DNA of 64,000 nucleotides from Hoplostethus atlanticus (Eukaryota > Chordata > Actinopteri > Trachichthyiformes > Trachichthyidae). The position numbers and the translations under genes were made by a program. Each line of letters begins with the position of its first letter. The stretch's first letter is position 1. The stretch spans positions 4,796,501 through 4,860,500 of the forward strand of contig JAXDDX010000012.1 in NCBI GenBank assembly GCA_034670405.1, given 5' to 3'. Under the pieces are notes generated by a model. That model searched no databases. It had not been told where the DNA came from and saw only the letters and a list, made by a program, of their open reading frames with translations. Of this stretch, positions 34,566-54,714 are shown piece after piece.

Positions 34566-37500
34566 TCAGGCTGGCTGGTAGTTCTCCACCCGCTGCAGTA
34601 AGGCCTCTGAGTAGCCAGGGGAGTAATACCTGGAACAAGACGAGCATCTTCTTTTTAATACTGAAAGTATTCATTCATTGCTTAAGCTTTCTCCCTTTTT
34701 TTAAATGCTTGGCTTGTGAGTGAGTGCAGACCTGACAATCTCCTCGGGGTAGCAGTTGTTGATGGCGTTGATGTGCTCCTGCAGGGCGGAGCCTTCGTCA
34801 GCCTTGATTTCCTGCACCTTCTTCAGCCCCCCACTGGTCACAAACAGACGCCGTGCCTTGCTGTCATGAGGCAGTATCTAGAGGAGGGAACACAAAATGT
34901 CACCGTTCCACGATCCTTGAATGGAAAAATAATTCAAACTAATAATTAAGAGCATACATTTTTATTTCCCTATAATCAACATTTCAGTGCCTAGAGTGGC
35001 AGGCTATAGACAAGACCATTTGAAATTAATTCATTCTGATGTAAATGTTTGCCATAGCCAGTTTATCTGCTGTGCTGAAAAGACTATTTTGCCATAGTTT
35101 TTTTCCCATTGTTCAGCAGACAACATCAGTTGGCTGTACACTGAAAGTTTGAGAGTTAAACTGTTTGTACCATAATGCAAGATTGCTGGTCATGCTATTT
35201 ACCCAGTTATTCTTCTATTCCAGATAAACCAGAATCTAAGATGCAATCGTTTTAGTGTAGCAGAGGATCTTTCCCTGGAAACGTGTTTAGACCAGCAAAT
35301 GTAAAAGCTTTCATGAGGTGGCTAGAGGTTGAATCAATATTGTGTTATATCAATCGGGGACACAGAATAGCAAAACGGACATTTATTTATATGAAAATGT
35401 CCCGAATTATTACTTTAAGTTGCATTGCTGGCACACCTTGCTGAACTGGCAGACCACATGTTTGAGGATGTTGCTCGGAGCGTCGTACAGGAGGGGCTCC
35501 AGGGCCGGGAGGTAGGTGCACTTCTGCAGGATACTCTTCAGAGCCTTCTTACACTGGGTAGAGCAGGACACGAGAAAAGGGGTTTCCCTACCTGTTCATC
35601 CCAGGTGACTTGTGATTCAAGACTCATAGATTATTTATTGGGGTCAATAGACAAAAGTGAATCTAACTAGAAATCTAACATCCTTCTATGTGTGAAAAAG
35701 GAAACATGCACAAACTCAAATCTCAAGTCAGCTTAATACCCGACGCTGTGTATGTACTGTGTCCTTACTTTGACCTGCAGGTCCTCTGAGCTGTTGGCGT
35801 CCATATAGAGCTCTAGCAGCTTGGGCAGCAGGTTAGCTGTGGCCACGGCCCTGGCGTGCTCTGGGGTGTGGCGCCCTATCTGGCCGATGGACCAGGCTGT
35901 GGCTGACTTGACATGATCCTCAGGCTCCTCGGACAGACACAGGGCCAGCTGGGGCACCCCCTGTAGGATGGGAGGGCACACAGTAGAATGGTTGAGTTGA
36001 TCTAACAGCTGTTAAAGTCATTTATGACCTTTATCGACCTCTATAGGCAGTAGGAATTGCAACAACATCTTATCGTTACCTCCTCCTAAGTTTCTAAATA
36101 GACATGCTGGGACATCCTACATACAGAATAATAGTCACATGGTCAGATGGGAGAATGAGAAGAAGAGAGGAAGAAAAATAAGAAAAAGAAACACACCCAC
36201 ATACACACACATACCTTGGAGACAATGACAGCCATGGCGAGGTTCTCAGTGTGAGCCGCCACGTATCCTAGCATCATGATCCCCGGCAACCGCAGGTTTC
36301 CACTGCAGTCGCCCAGGTAGTCGACCACTGCTGCCATTCCGCCAGAATTCACAATCAACTGGGACAGCTGGACACACACACACAACACACAGACTGGTTA
36401 CTGTCTCTGTGTATGTATGTGGACGTGTGTGTGTGAGGGTGTGTGTGCGCATGTATGAGGGTGTACAGTACCTCAGGTGTGTGTTTGACCACCTCTCTCA
36501 TCAGCGTGGTGACATTCTTCCTGACGTACTCGTCGGGGTCTCGGAGGCAGGTTAGCGCAGCGGGGAAGATCTCGGCCTCGACCACCATCTCTGCCAGGCT
36601 GACTGAGTGCTTACTGATCTGGCTGAGAGCTGACAGGACCTGCCTCTGGACAGCAGGGAACAACGGGTAGAAGATGGGAAGAGGAAAGAGATGGAGAGAA
36701 AAAGATGCCACGTCTCAATTCTGCTCACAGATCTCCTACTCCAATTTGCTAATCAAATTCCATGACTATTCCACAGCACCTATTTCCAAGGCCAATATTT
36801 ATCAGCATCTATGTTCAAATGTAGTATGAGTAGTTTAGCTACAACTATCACTTAGAACATATGTAATTGGGAAATGTGTTATTTTGGTTATTCCTTCAAA
36901 GCTAACAAGATCTGCCAGCAGCCAATGTGGACATTAAACACAACTGGTTGACAGAAAAGTATTGAACATATTTCCTTGACATGAAGACTTTTTGAATGAT
37001 AGGTGTCATTTTACATATTTCTTCCAGGCCTAGAAAAGACTAGAAAAGATTTCATGACTTTTCCAGGTTTTCCAAGTCGGAAACCTGTGTGCATAATGAA
37101 TGTTTAAAACATAATCCTATTATTATACTGACCACACTGTGCACACTGTCACAAACAACATGTAAAAATGTCACCATAATAGCATCACTTTCTTGTTATT
37201 TTCTTTGATTGGTTAATTCACCACCACCTTCGCACATCTCACAACATTGGTTTTTGCTCTAAAATATTGAGTTACTATTTTGCTAATTTTTTACTCAATC
37301 TAACCAGAAATACAGATGGATATCCTTGGATTTTCAATAACCTGATGTTGGAAAAAAATTACCTTCTAAGCCTTTTTAAATTATTTTGTTCAAACAACCT
37401 ACTGATCAGTAGGTACAGGGCAAGAGTTTTGTTAAAAACAAGGATGGAGGGAGAACAATGCGATGTTATAGAAACCAAAAAAGGCTTTCTATTTAGTCAA

Positions 37501-38925
37501 TATCTTTTTTGTGTAATGTTGTGTAAAATAGCAACAGCTCGATCTATATCAGTATGTCCTGTTGAAATCATTTGTGAAAAATATATGAAAATGTAGGAAA
37601 TCCAAATAACTAAATAACAAATAAATAAAATGTTTGAATCATTGTTAAGAATAGTCTGGAGGCTCAATAATCAAACAATAATTACACATTTGTGGGTGGC
37701 ACTGAGTACACAAACATTTAGCACCCATGGTTCAATTATCTGTTTTTTGGCATGCTTGTCTCAATAATCTGATACGGTTTTTGGCAAATTACAAGATTTT
37801 AACAGTTCACAAGGAAACGAGAATTCAAATGAGAACATTCTCTATTACTGAAATGCTGTTAAATGAGCCCGTACATTATGGTGTTATGTGAAAACAATGG
37901 GTTCCTTTCATTCGTGCTACTATGCCTGTGTAATTGAGTTCAACTGAAAGCCGGTTTGGGGAGAAAATGATGATGCAAGCTGCCACTCAAAGCAGAGTGC
38001 TGTCCAAATAAACGCCAGGCCGTCCTCCTAGCTGGCCTTACCTTGAGCTTGGCGTCCGGGTTGAGGATCATCTGCGCCAGGTGGGCAATGGCACCAGTAT
38101 CCACGACAGTCTGTGCCAGCTCTGGTGTGTGTTTGGAAATGTCGCTGAGGGCCGAGGCAGCGATGCGTTTGAGGGCCATCTCAGGCTCCTGGACACACAA
38201 CACCAGCAGGGGCACAGCGCCTGCATCCACAACCGCCTGAGACAGCTCTACACAGTGATGGGACGGGATGGGGGAAACATGAAAATAGTGGTACACTGAG
38301 TGACGCAGTGATTGTGAGAGTGTGTGTGTATGCTGGTGTGTGAGAGAGCAGTGTGTCTAGTGTGCTGTGCCATGTGATGTAACCCAGGCAGATTCAAGAT
38401 TCAAGAAGTTGAATTGTCACATACACACACGAGGTGTGTAGTGAAATGCAAAGTGGCAATGCTCAGCAGAAATGTGCAAAATAACAGGTTCACACTATTT
38501 ACAATAAACCAACACAATATTTACAATGTCACAGTTTTTAAGAGCTCTATATAAAAAACACAATATTTACAATAAGAGCACTTTATAAAAATATAGTAAA
38601 AAAGGACAAAAAGATAGAGAGAAATGTAATGTAATAATGCTAATGTGGAAAAAATTTAACCATGCCAGTTAAGAACTGCAGTACAAAGAGAGAGACGGAG
38701 ATGATAACCCTAAATATGTTAATCTGTCATGCTTACGTGCGTTGTGCCGTGCGATGTAGCCCAGAGCCCAAGCAGCAGCCTCCTTCACCCCGGGGTCAAA
38801 CTCTTCCAGGGAAAGAACCAGGGCGTCCACCCCGCCGCAGGCCACCACAGCCTGGGCCAGCTCTGGAGAGTGTTTGGCCACTGCTCGTAACACGAACGCT
38901 GCTGCCTTCTTATAGAACCTCTGCA

Positions 38926-38973
<48 letters not shown>

Positions 38974-40599
38974 CACAAATACCAAATGTCAGGGTCCTGC
39001 AGAAAACACATCAGGCTTATGTTAAGTTTTTTTTTACTGTCAGTGACCATTGACATTAGGGTTACACCCAAATATTGGTTGACCAATATATCGAACCGAG
39101 ATGATGGAGGTTCCTCCCTGACCACAGCTACATATAAACAGTTTTAAAAAGCTGCAATAAAATGTTATTTTCTTTGTCCACTTTATTTTTTAATTTCATT
39201 TTCCAATCGTGTTTTTGTAAATTAACTCTTCGTTTAAAGGCCTGTGTTTCCCCTACCATTGAATAGGTGGTGTTGGTCACCCTGCCTAATTTCATTAGTC
39301 CGGTTTTGTTTGGAGAGTTTTTGTGATCATGATGGTTTAAATGCTGCTTCAGAGGCTTTTCCATCCTGACAGGAATAGAATTCTAAGGGGAATACTGAAA
39401 TAAGCTAATTTAAAGATATTGAATAACGGCATAGAATATCAGTTATCAGCAACTTCAGCCTAAAAATATTAGTACTGGTAGTGGCCTTTGGTCAAACCCT
39501 AATGAGCATTGCTTCCTGTGAATGGAGCATGTTCCATGACCCTGGAACCAAGCCATAACACTGAGAATGCATTGTAAAATGGAGAACTTTTGGAGAACTT
39601 TATTCTTTGAAGCTCCAGGACAACGCTGCAATGGATGTTGAACAACTGTATCTGATGGTGCTATTTTTGTTGCTTTCTTTCTCCTTACCAACAAGTACTA
39701 AACCTCGCCTCCAATCCCTGTAGGAAGTCTGACACCTCTAAGTGGGCTGATAACAGAGAGAGAGAGAGATGGAGAAAGAAAGGCTTGGTTGCTCTCATGG
39801 TAAAGGGCTCTTAGGTTTTGAAGTGGCCCCCAGGCAGACTGCCAAGTTAGCCCAACACACACCCTCCCATTCAGGAGCCTGACCCTAGGGCCCCACAGTA
39901 TGAGACACACACACACATAAACACAGAACAAGCAGGCCTCCACAGAGCAGACAGTAATTACGCTGTAAGGCAACCTGCTACCCAAGTCCAATAAAATAAC
40001 AGCCTGTCTCCAGAAGCTATAGGACACTGACGTTCTGCGAGGCCAGGGAGTAGACCAGCTGGGGCAGGATGTCCCCCTTCACCACAGCCTCAGCCAGGTC
40101 GTCACTGTAGTTGGCCAGGCGGCCCAGGGCCAACGCTGCCGTCTGCTGGATGGTAGGAACCACGTCCAACAGCAGGGGCCGCAGCAAGGACATTACACCT
40201 AGGAGAGGAGGGTAGGAGAGAGGGGACAAGGAGAGAGACAAAGGGGTGTGTAGGCAGAAAGAAAGAAAGAAACAAAGAAACAAACAAAGCTGAATGCTAT
40301 AAGTAGTCCAGGTAACATAAGTTTAAGTTAGTTAGCTAGGGGACAATCTCGCCTCTTAACCTTACCTGCATTCTGTAGGATTTCTATGTTTTGTGGTCTG
40401 GTTGCAAGTTCAGCAACGGTCTGTACGAACTGCATCCTTGATTTCTGATACTGCTCGAAAACTGCAGGACAGATGAGGCAGGTTGAATAACTACGTTAGT
40501 TAAATCTCAATAATGTGAATCAAAACAGTTCAGCCGAGAGTTGCCCTCTGATCAGGGAATATATTAATCCTTACCTTGTAAAATCTGTCGCTGACTCAT
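34566..40599 (-). CDS. spag6: Sperm-associated antigen 6, axonemal central-apparatus ARM protein (PF16 orthologue)
   Basis: Scaffold of the central pair apparatus in motile cilia and sperm flagella. Complete in 11 exons, listed from the start: 40575-40599, 40366-40461, 40032-40198, 38737-38920, 38042-38247, 36472-36645, 36215-36367, 35769-35960, 35437-35553, 34732-34877, 34566-34629 (stop TGA). All junctions have GT-AG ends and matching phases; total 507 residues, human about 509. The start MSQRQILQVFEQYQ matches the family. Tandem armadillo repeats fill most of the chain, with hallmark strings such as VPTIQQTAALALGRLANY, VKEAAAWALGYIARHN, RIAASALSDISKHTPELAQ and LRLPGIMMLGYVAAH. The C-terminus YYSPGYSEALLQRVENYQPA is conserved. 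Exon 4 ends in phase 1 and codes Gln where human has Glu. An X-box upstream suggests RFX control. Confidence 0.96.
34878..38041 (-). other. spag6 introns between exons 5 and 10
   Basis: Intron gaps are 34878-35436, 35554-35768, 35961-36214, 36368-36471 and 36646-38041. The acceptor of exon 7 follows a GT-rich tract, and exon 7's donor runs into GTATGTGTGTG. The 1.4-kb gap 36646-38041 has no recognised element and is AT-rich in its middle. Confidence 0.7.
38389..38625 (-). mobile_element. L2-like LINE 3'-end fragment in spag6 intron 4
   Basis: Reverse complement of this stretch matches the 3'UTR of the LINE at 12930-13160. Shared strings include GAGCATTGCCACTT, CATTTCACTACACACC, GTGTGTGTATGTGACAA and the terminal CTTGAATCTTGAATC. 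It is a dead-on-arrival 3' fragment inserted in the transcriptional orientation of spag6. Confidence 0.85.
38925..38976. repeat. (AC)n microsatellite next to the spag6 exon 4 acceptor
   Basis: CA on the plus strand, so the spag6 transcript reads (GU)n directly before the acceptor GTGTGTGCAG. It takes the place of a normal pyrimidine tract. Confidence 0.95.
38977..40031 (-). other. spag6 intron 3
   Basis: About 1.05 kb beyond the CA array. No transposon domain or exon recognised; short open frames have no family resemblance. Confidence 0.6.
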
Positions 40600-40733
40600 T
40601 ATTACAGATTGGTCCAATTTAGCCTCTTAAAAAAAATGAAAATAAAAACTACAGCTGTTGAGTGTGATTAAATTAGCCCACAAAACGCATTTAGGCTACT
40701 CGGGGTTTGGGTCAGTTAGTGTTGTTGTTAAGT

Positions 40734-40747
40734 GTTGCCCTGGCAAC
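40734..40747. promoter_or_regulatory. RFX X-box in the spag6 promoter
   Basis: GTTGCCCTGGCAAC is a perfect inverted repeat (GTTGCC, two bases, GGCAAC) fitting the X-box consensus bound by RFX factors at motile-cilia genes. It lies 135 bp upstream of the spag6 start codon, a typical position. SPAG6 is a known ciliary gene, so the match is functionally coherent. Confidence 0.8.
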
Positions 40748-41034
40748 CAACAGGAAGCGGCGTGTGTGTTGTGCCTGCTCTGCGCCAAAGATTGTATACG
40801 GAGAAGATGAGTCACTCACTAGCCTCCGAGCCGCCGCGTTGAGCTAGGACGTTTCTTGTTCCCGGAACTTGTGGGTTAGTTCGTCTCCGATTGCGCCGTT
40901 TATGTTCCCGCTAAACGGCAACAGCAGGCTGCTCTTTGTAGCGAGGCTGCTCCCCGTCACACACTTTCAAAACGTCCGTTTATTCAGCACGAGTCAAAGT
41001 TAAACGCGCTGGTTAAATCTCATAGACCTACAGT

Positions 41035-41084
41035 CTCTCTCTTTCGCTCCCTCCCTCTCTTTGACTCTCTCTCTCTCTTTCTCC

Positions 41085-41142
<58 letters not shown>
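41035..41142. repeat. CT/CA compound microsatellite
   Basis: An imperfect CT-rich tract leads into an uninterrupted (CT)n run and then (CA)n, upstream of spag6. Confidence 0.95.
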
Positions 41143-41319
41143 TACTTTCCCTATCAAGCTCAGTCTGTGGTCATTTAGCATGATTCAGGCTAGTAATAGC
41201 ATAAAACACACCCGACTACGGATTCATTCATATAGCCATATAGGCTTTCATCAGGTTAGGGGATTATTAGCCTATATATAGATAAAGTAGGTTGCTAACT
41301 TATTGCACTCTTACCTTAA

Positions 41320-41480
41320 CACTAGTTATGCTCTTAGTTGCTTGTTTAGGAAGGAAATGCACTTACGATTTCTGGTGACTAGTAGTTTTCTTGCCTACCT
41401 ATGTTGAATGCACTTATTGTAAGTCGCTTTGGATAAAAGCGTCTGCTAAATGACTGTAATGTAATGTAATGTAATGTAAT
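41320..41480 (+). repeat. Fish interspersed repeat with ATGTA tail
   Basis: Ends GTAAGTCGCTTTGGATAAAA, GCGTCTGCTAAATGAC and four TGTAA units. It shares its 3' block with 8176-8223. The upstream part (GCTCTTAGTTGCTTGTTTAG) also looks repetitive. Family name uncertain. Confidence 0.65.
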
Positions 41481-43017
41481 ATCCTAAATTTTAGTTGTGG
41501 CTGGTAAATTTGTCATCTCTACCTGCTGTTTAAGCAGGAACCAGCTATCATTCCGAAGAGCTATATTTAAAAAAAATGGGTGGTGAATTTGGAAATCTAC
41601 TAGCCACTGTAATTGGACATAAAAATAATTCTGTCCTGTTCTGAGTGGCAAAAATCTTTTTACGACTAGCCTAGAATTTATTCTTCATGGAGTATTTTTC
41701 TAATTTAGTTCACTAAATGAAAACCCAGGCTGCTTGGTCTATTTCTATTTTATTATGTTTTCGAACGTCAGATAATTATTACATTGAATTGAAATTGGCC
41801 CAATAAATAAAGCCTAAAGATAGACAATTTTGTGCATTGAATAAGAATACATTTTCGTTGGATTTCTGTTTCCGTGTTATAAGGTGGTAAAACTAACCTA
41901 TTAACACCCTAGTTAAAAAGTAAAATTTAAATAATTACGTAGGCTACTAGTATTGTTCCTTTTTGTAAATGACAAACTTGGAACAGCTCTTATCCTCCCT
42001 ACCGTATTAATGTATTTATAACATTCTGCAGATATATTTTCCATTTAAAGACAGCCTTAACGTGATAATCACTAATCCAGTAGACTATTTAATTATCTTA
42101 TTCAATATATATATTATAATATATATATTTTATTAGACAATTACATTTTATCAAGCAAATAATTTCCATAATGAACTCTCCCAGGTGAGTGGTGAAAATC
42201 CCAAGATGTTGGTTTTTTTTCAATTCATATCTGCTCATTTTCTTTTTTTTTTATAAAATAAAATACTTGACTTCAGGTTTTCTAAATCTAATTATATTCA
42301 GACATTTATATTTTCTACTTTAGCCTAAATTATATATCTATTTTTTCTGAACAAAGGGGTAATGTTTCTGGTCCATTAACCAAATTAAATGTCTTCCCCC
42401 TTCACAGGCCTGAAGAGATTTGACAACCAGTGATTGCCACTGATTAAAACCTTCATGTTAAATAAATGCAGTTTAAGAAGTTGTACAGCTATTTCAGCAA
42501 AATCGATGCCATGTATGGCCAGCACCTCTATGAGACAAATATTATGTAGCTAGTTGCATAATAGCGCGGAAAGCTACATTTTGGAATAAAGAATACTATA
42601 TGCGCATGATGCGTTTAAATAGACAAAGTAGACTGGGGTTTCAATCATTTTTTTCCCCAAAGAATTTAACCTACTGCAGTTCAATGCAGGGGGGAAAAAA
42701 ATCAAGTGATGAATCTTAAATAAAAGAGAAAAACATAAGGCTTACTTCTAAGGCTTAAATAAATGCACTCGTATCAGCATGATTTGATCATGCCTCGTGT
42801 TGTCCCAGGCCATGTTTTGGGAGGCTGCCCTCGTTAATGCAATTAAACTACCGCTGATCCAACAGACATCTGTGCGTTTTTTTGTCTCTTGGTGCGCTGC
42901 TTCGTCTGATTTGAATTATTCCTTCATTTGATGGATTCAGTTCATACAAAACACCAGACAGTCTTTTTCAACAAACACTAAAAAAATAAAGCGACTTCTT
43001 TAATAAGTGTAAAATGT

Positions 43018-43991
43018 TTTATTTAGATGTTTTTATACTGTGCAACAGTAACAATACAATAAGTTGTCCATACAATCGAGCGATACAAATACGGAAAACA
43101 CGGGAGACATTGAAACATCTGTCATTGAGCATGAAATGGAGCTGAATAAGAGCCCATTGTCATTCCCTCGGAATAAAGGGGAAGAGAATAACATCATCGC
43201 TGATTAAATATGCATTTTGTTGCTATTTACATGTGGATTTTCTAAAACTGCTTACGTGTTACGAAGATAAGCAATTGGATTCCACTGCAGCTACGAGTTT
43301 GTTTCTGTTTTTTTATCCAGTAAAGGCAAACGTAGAGTGGATTTCTTCTCCACAGACTGGTACAAGCCTAGCCTACTGTCCCTGTAGCCCACAGCCCCAT
43401 ACAAAGTTCTTTTCCCAAGTATAGGCTCATCTTTATTGAAACAACTTCCTTGAAACACTTAAAAACCATGTCAACTGAATTTTAGGCTGGAGGCAAACAA
43501 GCATAACCCTTTCTCTTAAAATAAAAACTTTTTTCATGAGCATGCATGTTTTAACTGACAGTTTCAAATAGCTCAAAACACTTAAAATAGTCATGGTAAA
43601 CACATTTGATTTGACAAAAAAAAAAAAAAATCAACAAAGGAAAGAAAATAAAGACTATTTTCAGTCACATCTGTAAAATAAAAAAAGGTGTAGCTCTGAA
43701 GGGGATAATGTTTGCAATTCTCCTGTCTAACCCTTTTCTAAACACACCGACACTCCGCGAATGCCACCTTTCCAAATAAAATCCCCGCTTACTTATTCCT
43801 TTTTTTGAAATGTTTCATCTGATTCCACTACGTTAAAACTTACATATCCCATAATATTTATAACAACGAGAGAGAGAGAGAGAGAGAGGCAGAGAGAGAG
43901 AGAGCATTGTCTACCACAATGGAACTACGTTGGCATGGAAACGGTATTAGCTGAGCTGGTCTGGCGTTGGCTGGTCCGGTCTGGAGCCCCA
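43018..43991 (-). other. bmi1 3'UTR with candidate poly(A) signal
   Basis: Downstream of the bmi1 stop. On the minus strand AATAAA lies at 43018-43023, followed by a T/G-rich stretch (TTTTTTTAGTGTTTGTTG) suitable as a downstream element. This would give a 3'UTR of about 970 nt. A (GA)n microsatellite is at 43868-43905. Other signals cannot be excluded. Confidence 0.5.
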
Positions 43992-52852
<8,861 letters not shown>

Positions 52853-52915
52853 CGGGAGGCTTGGCTGGGAATCGGTGGGTCTGGAGGCGGATAGACAATG
52901 AAAGTTGGGAGGCGA

Positions 52916-52948
52916 TCAGCAGAAAATGAATAGGAGCCGAGCCGCCAT
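52916..52948 (-). CDS. Upstream ORF in the bmi1 5'UTR (10 codons)
   Basis: ATG to TGA encodes MAARLLFIFC. Its start context CAAGATGG has A at -3 and G at +4, a strong Kozak match. The human BMI1 5'UTR, from memory, has MAAWLAFIFC at the same place. The stop is 87 nt before the bmi1 start in the spliced mRNA, allowing reinitiation. It probably acts as a translational brake on bmi1. The start codon overlaps the YY1-type motif. Confidence 0.6.
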   Translation of the reverse strand: MAARLLFIFC

Positions 52949-52952
52949 CTTG
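52941..52952 (-). promoter_or_regulatory. YY1-type motif in the bmi1 first exon
   Basis: The minus strand reads CAAGATGGCGGC, the classic YY1 consensus, found just downstream of transcription starts in many vertebrate genes. It shares its ATG with the uORF. Confidence 0.6.
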
Positions 52953-53248
52953 AAGCAGGCTGCAGACGCTGTCAGTGGCGGAGAGCGCACGGCGGACCGG
53001 AGCGCATTTCAGATGTGCGAATAAAACTCTATTTTCCTTCCCGTTTGTGCGATGTGTGCGTGTCCGATCCACGGTTTCCAACGAATCCAGTCCTCTGGTT
53101 TTGGGTTGAGAACGGTCCTACTTCGGCACCGATAACTTTGCCTCCAAAAAATCAGCTTCCCCCCCCAGTAAAATGCAGCAGTGTGTGTGCTCCGTGGAAA
53201 CTGACACCGTCCCCAAAATGGCTTGTAGTTCGACCGCCCCGCTTTGGT

Positions 53249-53254
53249 CACGTG
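53249..53254. promoter_or_regulatory. CACGTG E-box upstream of bmi1
   Basis: GGTCACGTGGTC, about 300 bp upstream of the uORF. It fits MYC/USF/TFE-type factors; human BMI1 is a reported MYC-family target. The identical octamer appears at commd3 (59633). Confidence 0.5.
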
Positions 53255-53262
53255 GTCTCGTT

Positions 53263-53764
53263 GCTTAAGGGTGCCTAGGAATTACTGTCGGTGTATTCTG
53301 GTCCCTCTAATCTACTACGCATGATGTTAAATAACGCAGAAATCGCATGCACGTACAGTGTAATAGCGTTTTGACCGTGAAAACACCGAGAAGCGTTCAT
53401 TAAGATGTATTGTACCTGAGCTCAGATGGCACCGGGCAGCTGCTTAAGGGCGCCTAAAAAATACTGTCGGTGTATTCTGGTCTCTCTGATGTATGACGCA
53501 TGATATAAAATAACCCATAATACGCATGCACCCACAGTTTCATGTTGTTTTGACCCTTACACCATGCAAAAATATGCAATCTAGTTTAGCTCAAATGGCA
53601 CTATAGCCAAAAGCTTAAGGGTGTCTCGAAAGTATTGTCAGTCTATCTTCGTCTATTATAACAGTATTCGCATTCACACAGTTTGGTGTCGTTTTGACCC
53701 TGAAAATGCCAGAATCCATTCACTAACATGCAGTCTGTCTGAGCCCAGATGGCACCAGGCAGCT
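53263..53764. repeat. Three-copy tandem repeat (about 150-180 bp units) upstream of bmi1
   Basis: Units begin GCTTAAGGG at 53263, 53442 and 53613. Each continues with a variant of TACTGTCGGTGTATTCTGGT, a central TTTTGACC, and a CAGATGGCACC type end followed by GCAGCTG in units 1 and 3. Units have diverged by substitutions and small deletions (179, 171 and about 152 bp). No open frame persists across units. Confidence 0.85.
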
Positions 53765-54714
53765 GCATTATTAATGTTTGTTCGGCGGTGATTCTACAGA
53801 GCCTCTGAAGATGTGGCTTCTGTTCCCCTGGTCAAAAAAAATAAAATAACTAACGCACTTGCACAAAATACGTCTTTGTGACAAAATGGCTTTGAGACGC
53901 TGTCAAACCTTTGTCAGGGGCAGTCCGGACATCTGCAGAAATGTGTTGCGGCTTCCAGCTTCCAACGTGATGAGCTCCCCTTTATTCTTCAGCCTCCACG
54001 ACTGAAATCAAGGCAACTCGGATGTTTGTGGAATCCGAGCCACCAGTCGAACAGCTTTTCAACTTTCAGCAGAAGCGGACGCACTAAGTCCAGCTAAATA
54101 TTAAGTCTCTCTAACCAAAAAGCACCACATTTGTTGTCAATAAAATAACAGATGAGTCCCTGCTATCGCGTGTGGTGCACTTTTATCTCTGATGGTACAA
54201 TTTAAATAGCTGTCCATCACCCCAGAGCCCTGCATCAATAGCTGGGCTGATCCACTTTCTGCAGCACGAGTTGGAGGAAACAAAACACACCGCTGTCATG
54301 CAACTATGGTAAAATCCCATACACACTGGCCTACCAGCTATTTCGATGGCTCGAACTGTAAAGAAAAACGCGTCTCCTCTGTCTTCATAGTAGCTACAGC
54401 CTGCATCACCCCCACAACCTGCGACATCCTCTCCAAAGCGCCAAGAGGTGGTTATTGAACAAGACTTTCCCCACTAAATGGAAATTTCCCTGCATATCCA
54501 GGTGCCGCTGCAAGTTTACCATGTTGGGACATAACAGGAAAACACAAAGTGTATTTTGATACTCATTTTAATTGTAATACAAGTCGGAATGATGCATAAC
54601 GTATTCCATTCAAGCTCAAGTACAAAAAAACCCGCAACACTACAAAAGAGAAGATGAATGAACTTCAGAGCTCTGTGGTGAAACTGGACTCCACAAGGAT
54701 CAACACCAGTAGCC
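53765..54714. other. Interval between the bmi1 upstream repeat and commd3 stop
   Basis: Must include the commd3 3'UTR. A minus-strand ATTAAA lies at 54567-54572, about 145 nt after the stop, as a weak poly(A) candidate. No other feature recognised. Confidence 0.5.

Larger units (their letters stand above)
40600..43017. other. Intergenic region, spag6 promoter to bmi1 3' end
   Basis: Contains the X-box, a CpG-containing promoter stretch (40740-40990), a CT/CA microsatellite (about 41035-41142), a fish repeat (41320-41480), and AT-rich sequence with poly-A/T runs. A 17-base palindrome GCATGATTTGATCATGC sits at 42778-42794. No coding exon seen. Confidence 0.65.
52853..53000 (-). other. bmi1: bmi1 non-coding first exon (5'UTR); left end is the donor
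   Basis: Minus-strand sequence resembles the human BMI1 5'UTR as I recall it: TGACAGCGTCTGCAGC, GCTTCAAGATGGCGGCT, ATTCATTTTCTGCTGA and AACTTTCATTGTCT follow in the same order. It ends at CCTCCCG before the donor GTATGT and would splice to 49486, 24 nt before the start codon. The transcription start is not defined; 53000 is nominal. Confidence 0.75.

Noticed and set aside
38195..38220. CTCF-like string CCAGCAGGGGCAC in spag6 exon 5
   Set aside because: It encodes conserved spag6 residues, which explain it without a regulatory role.
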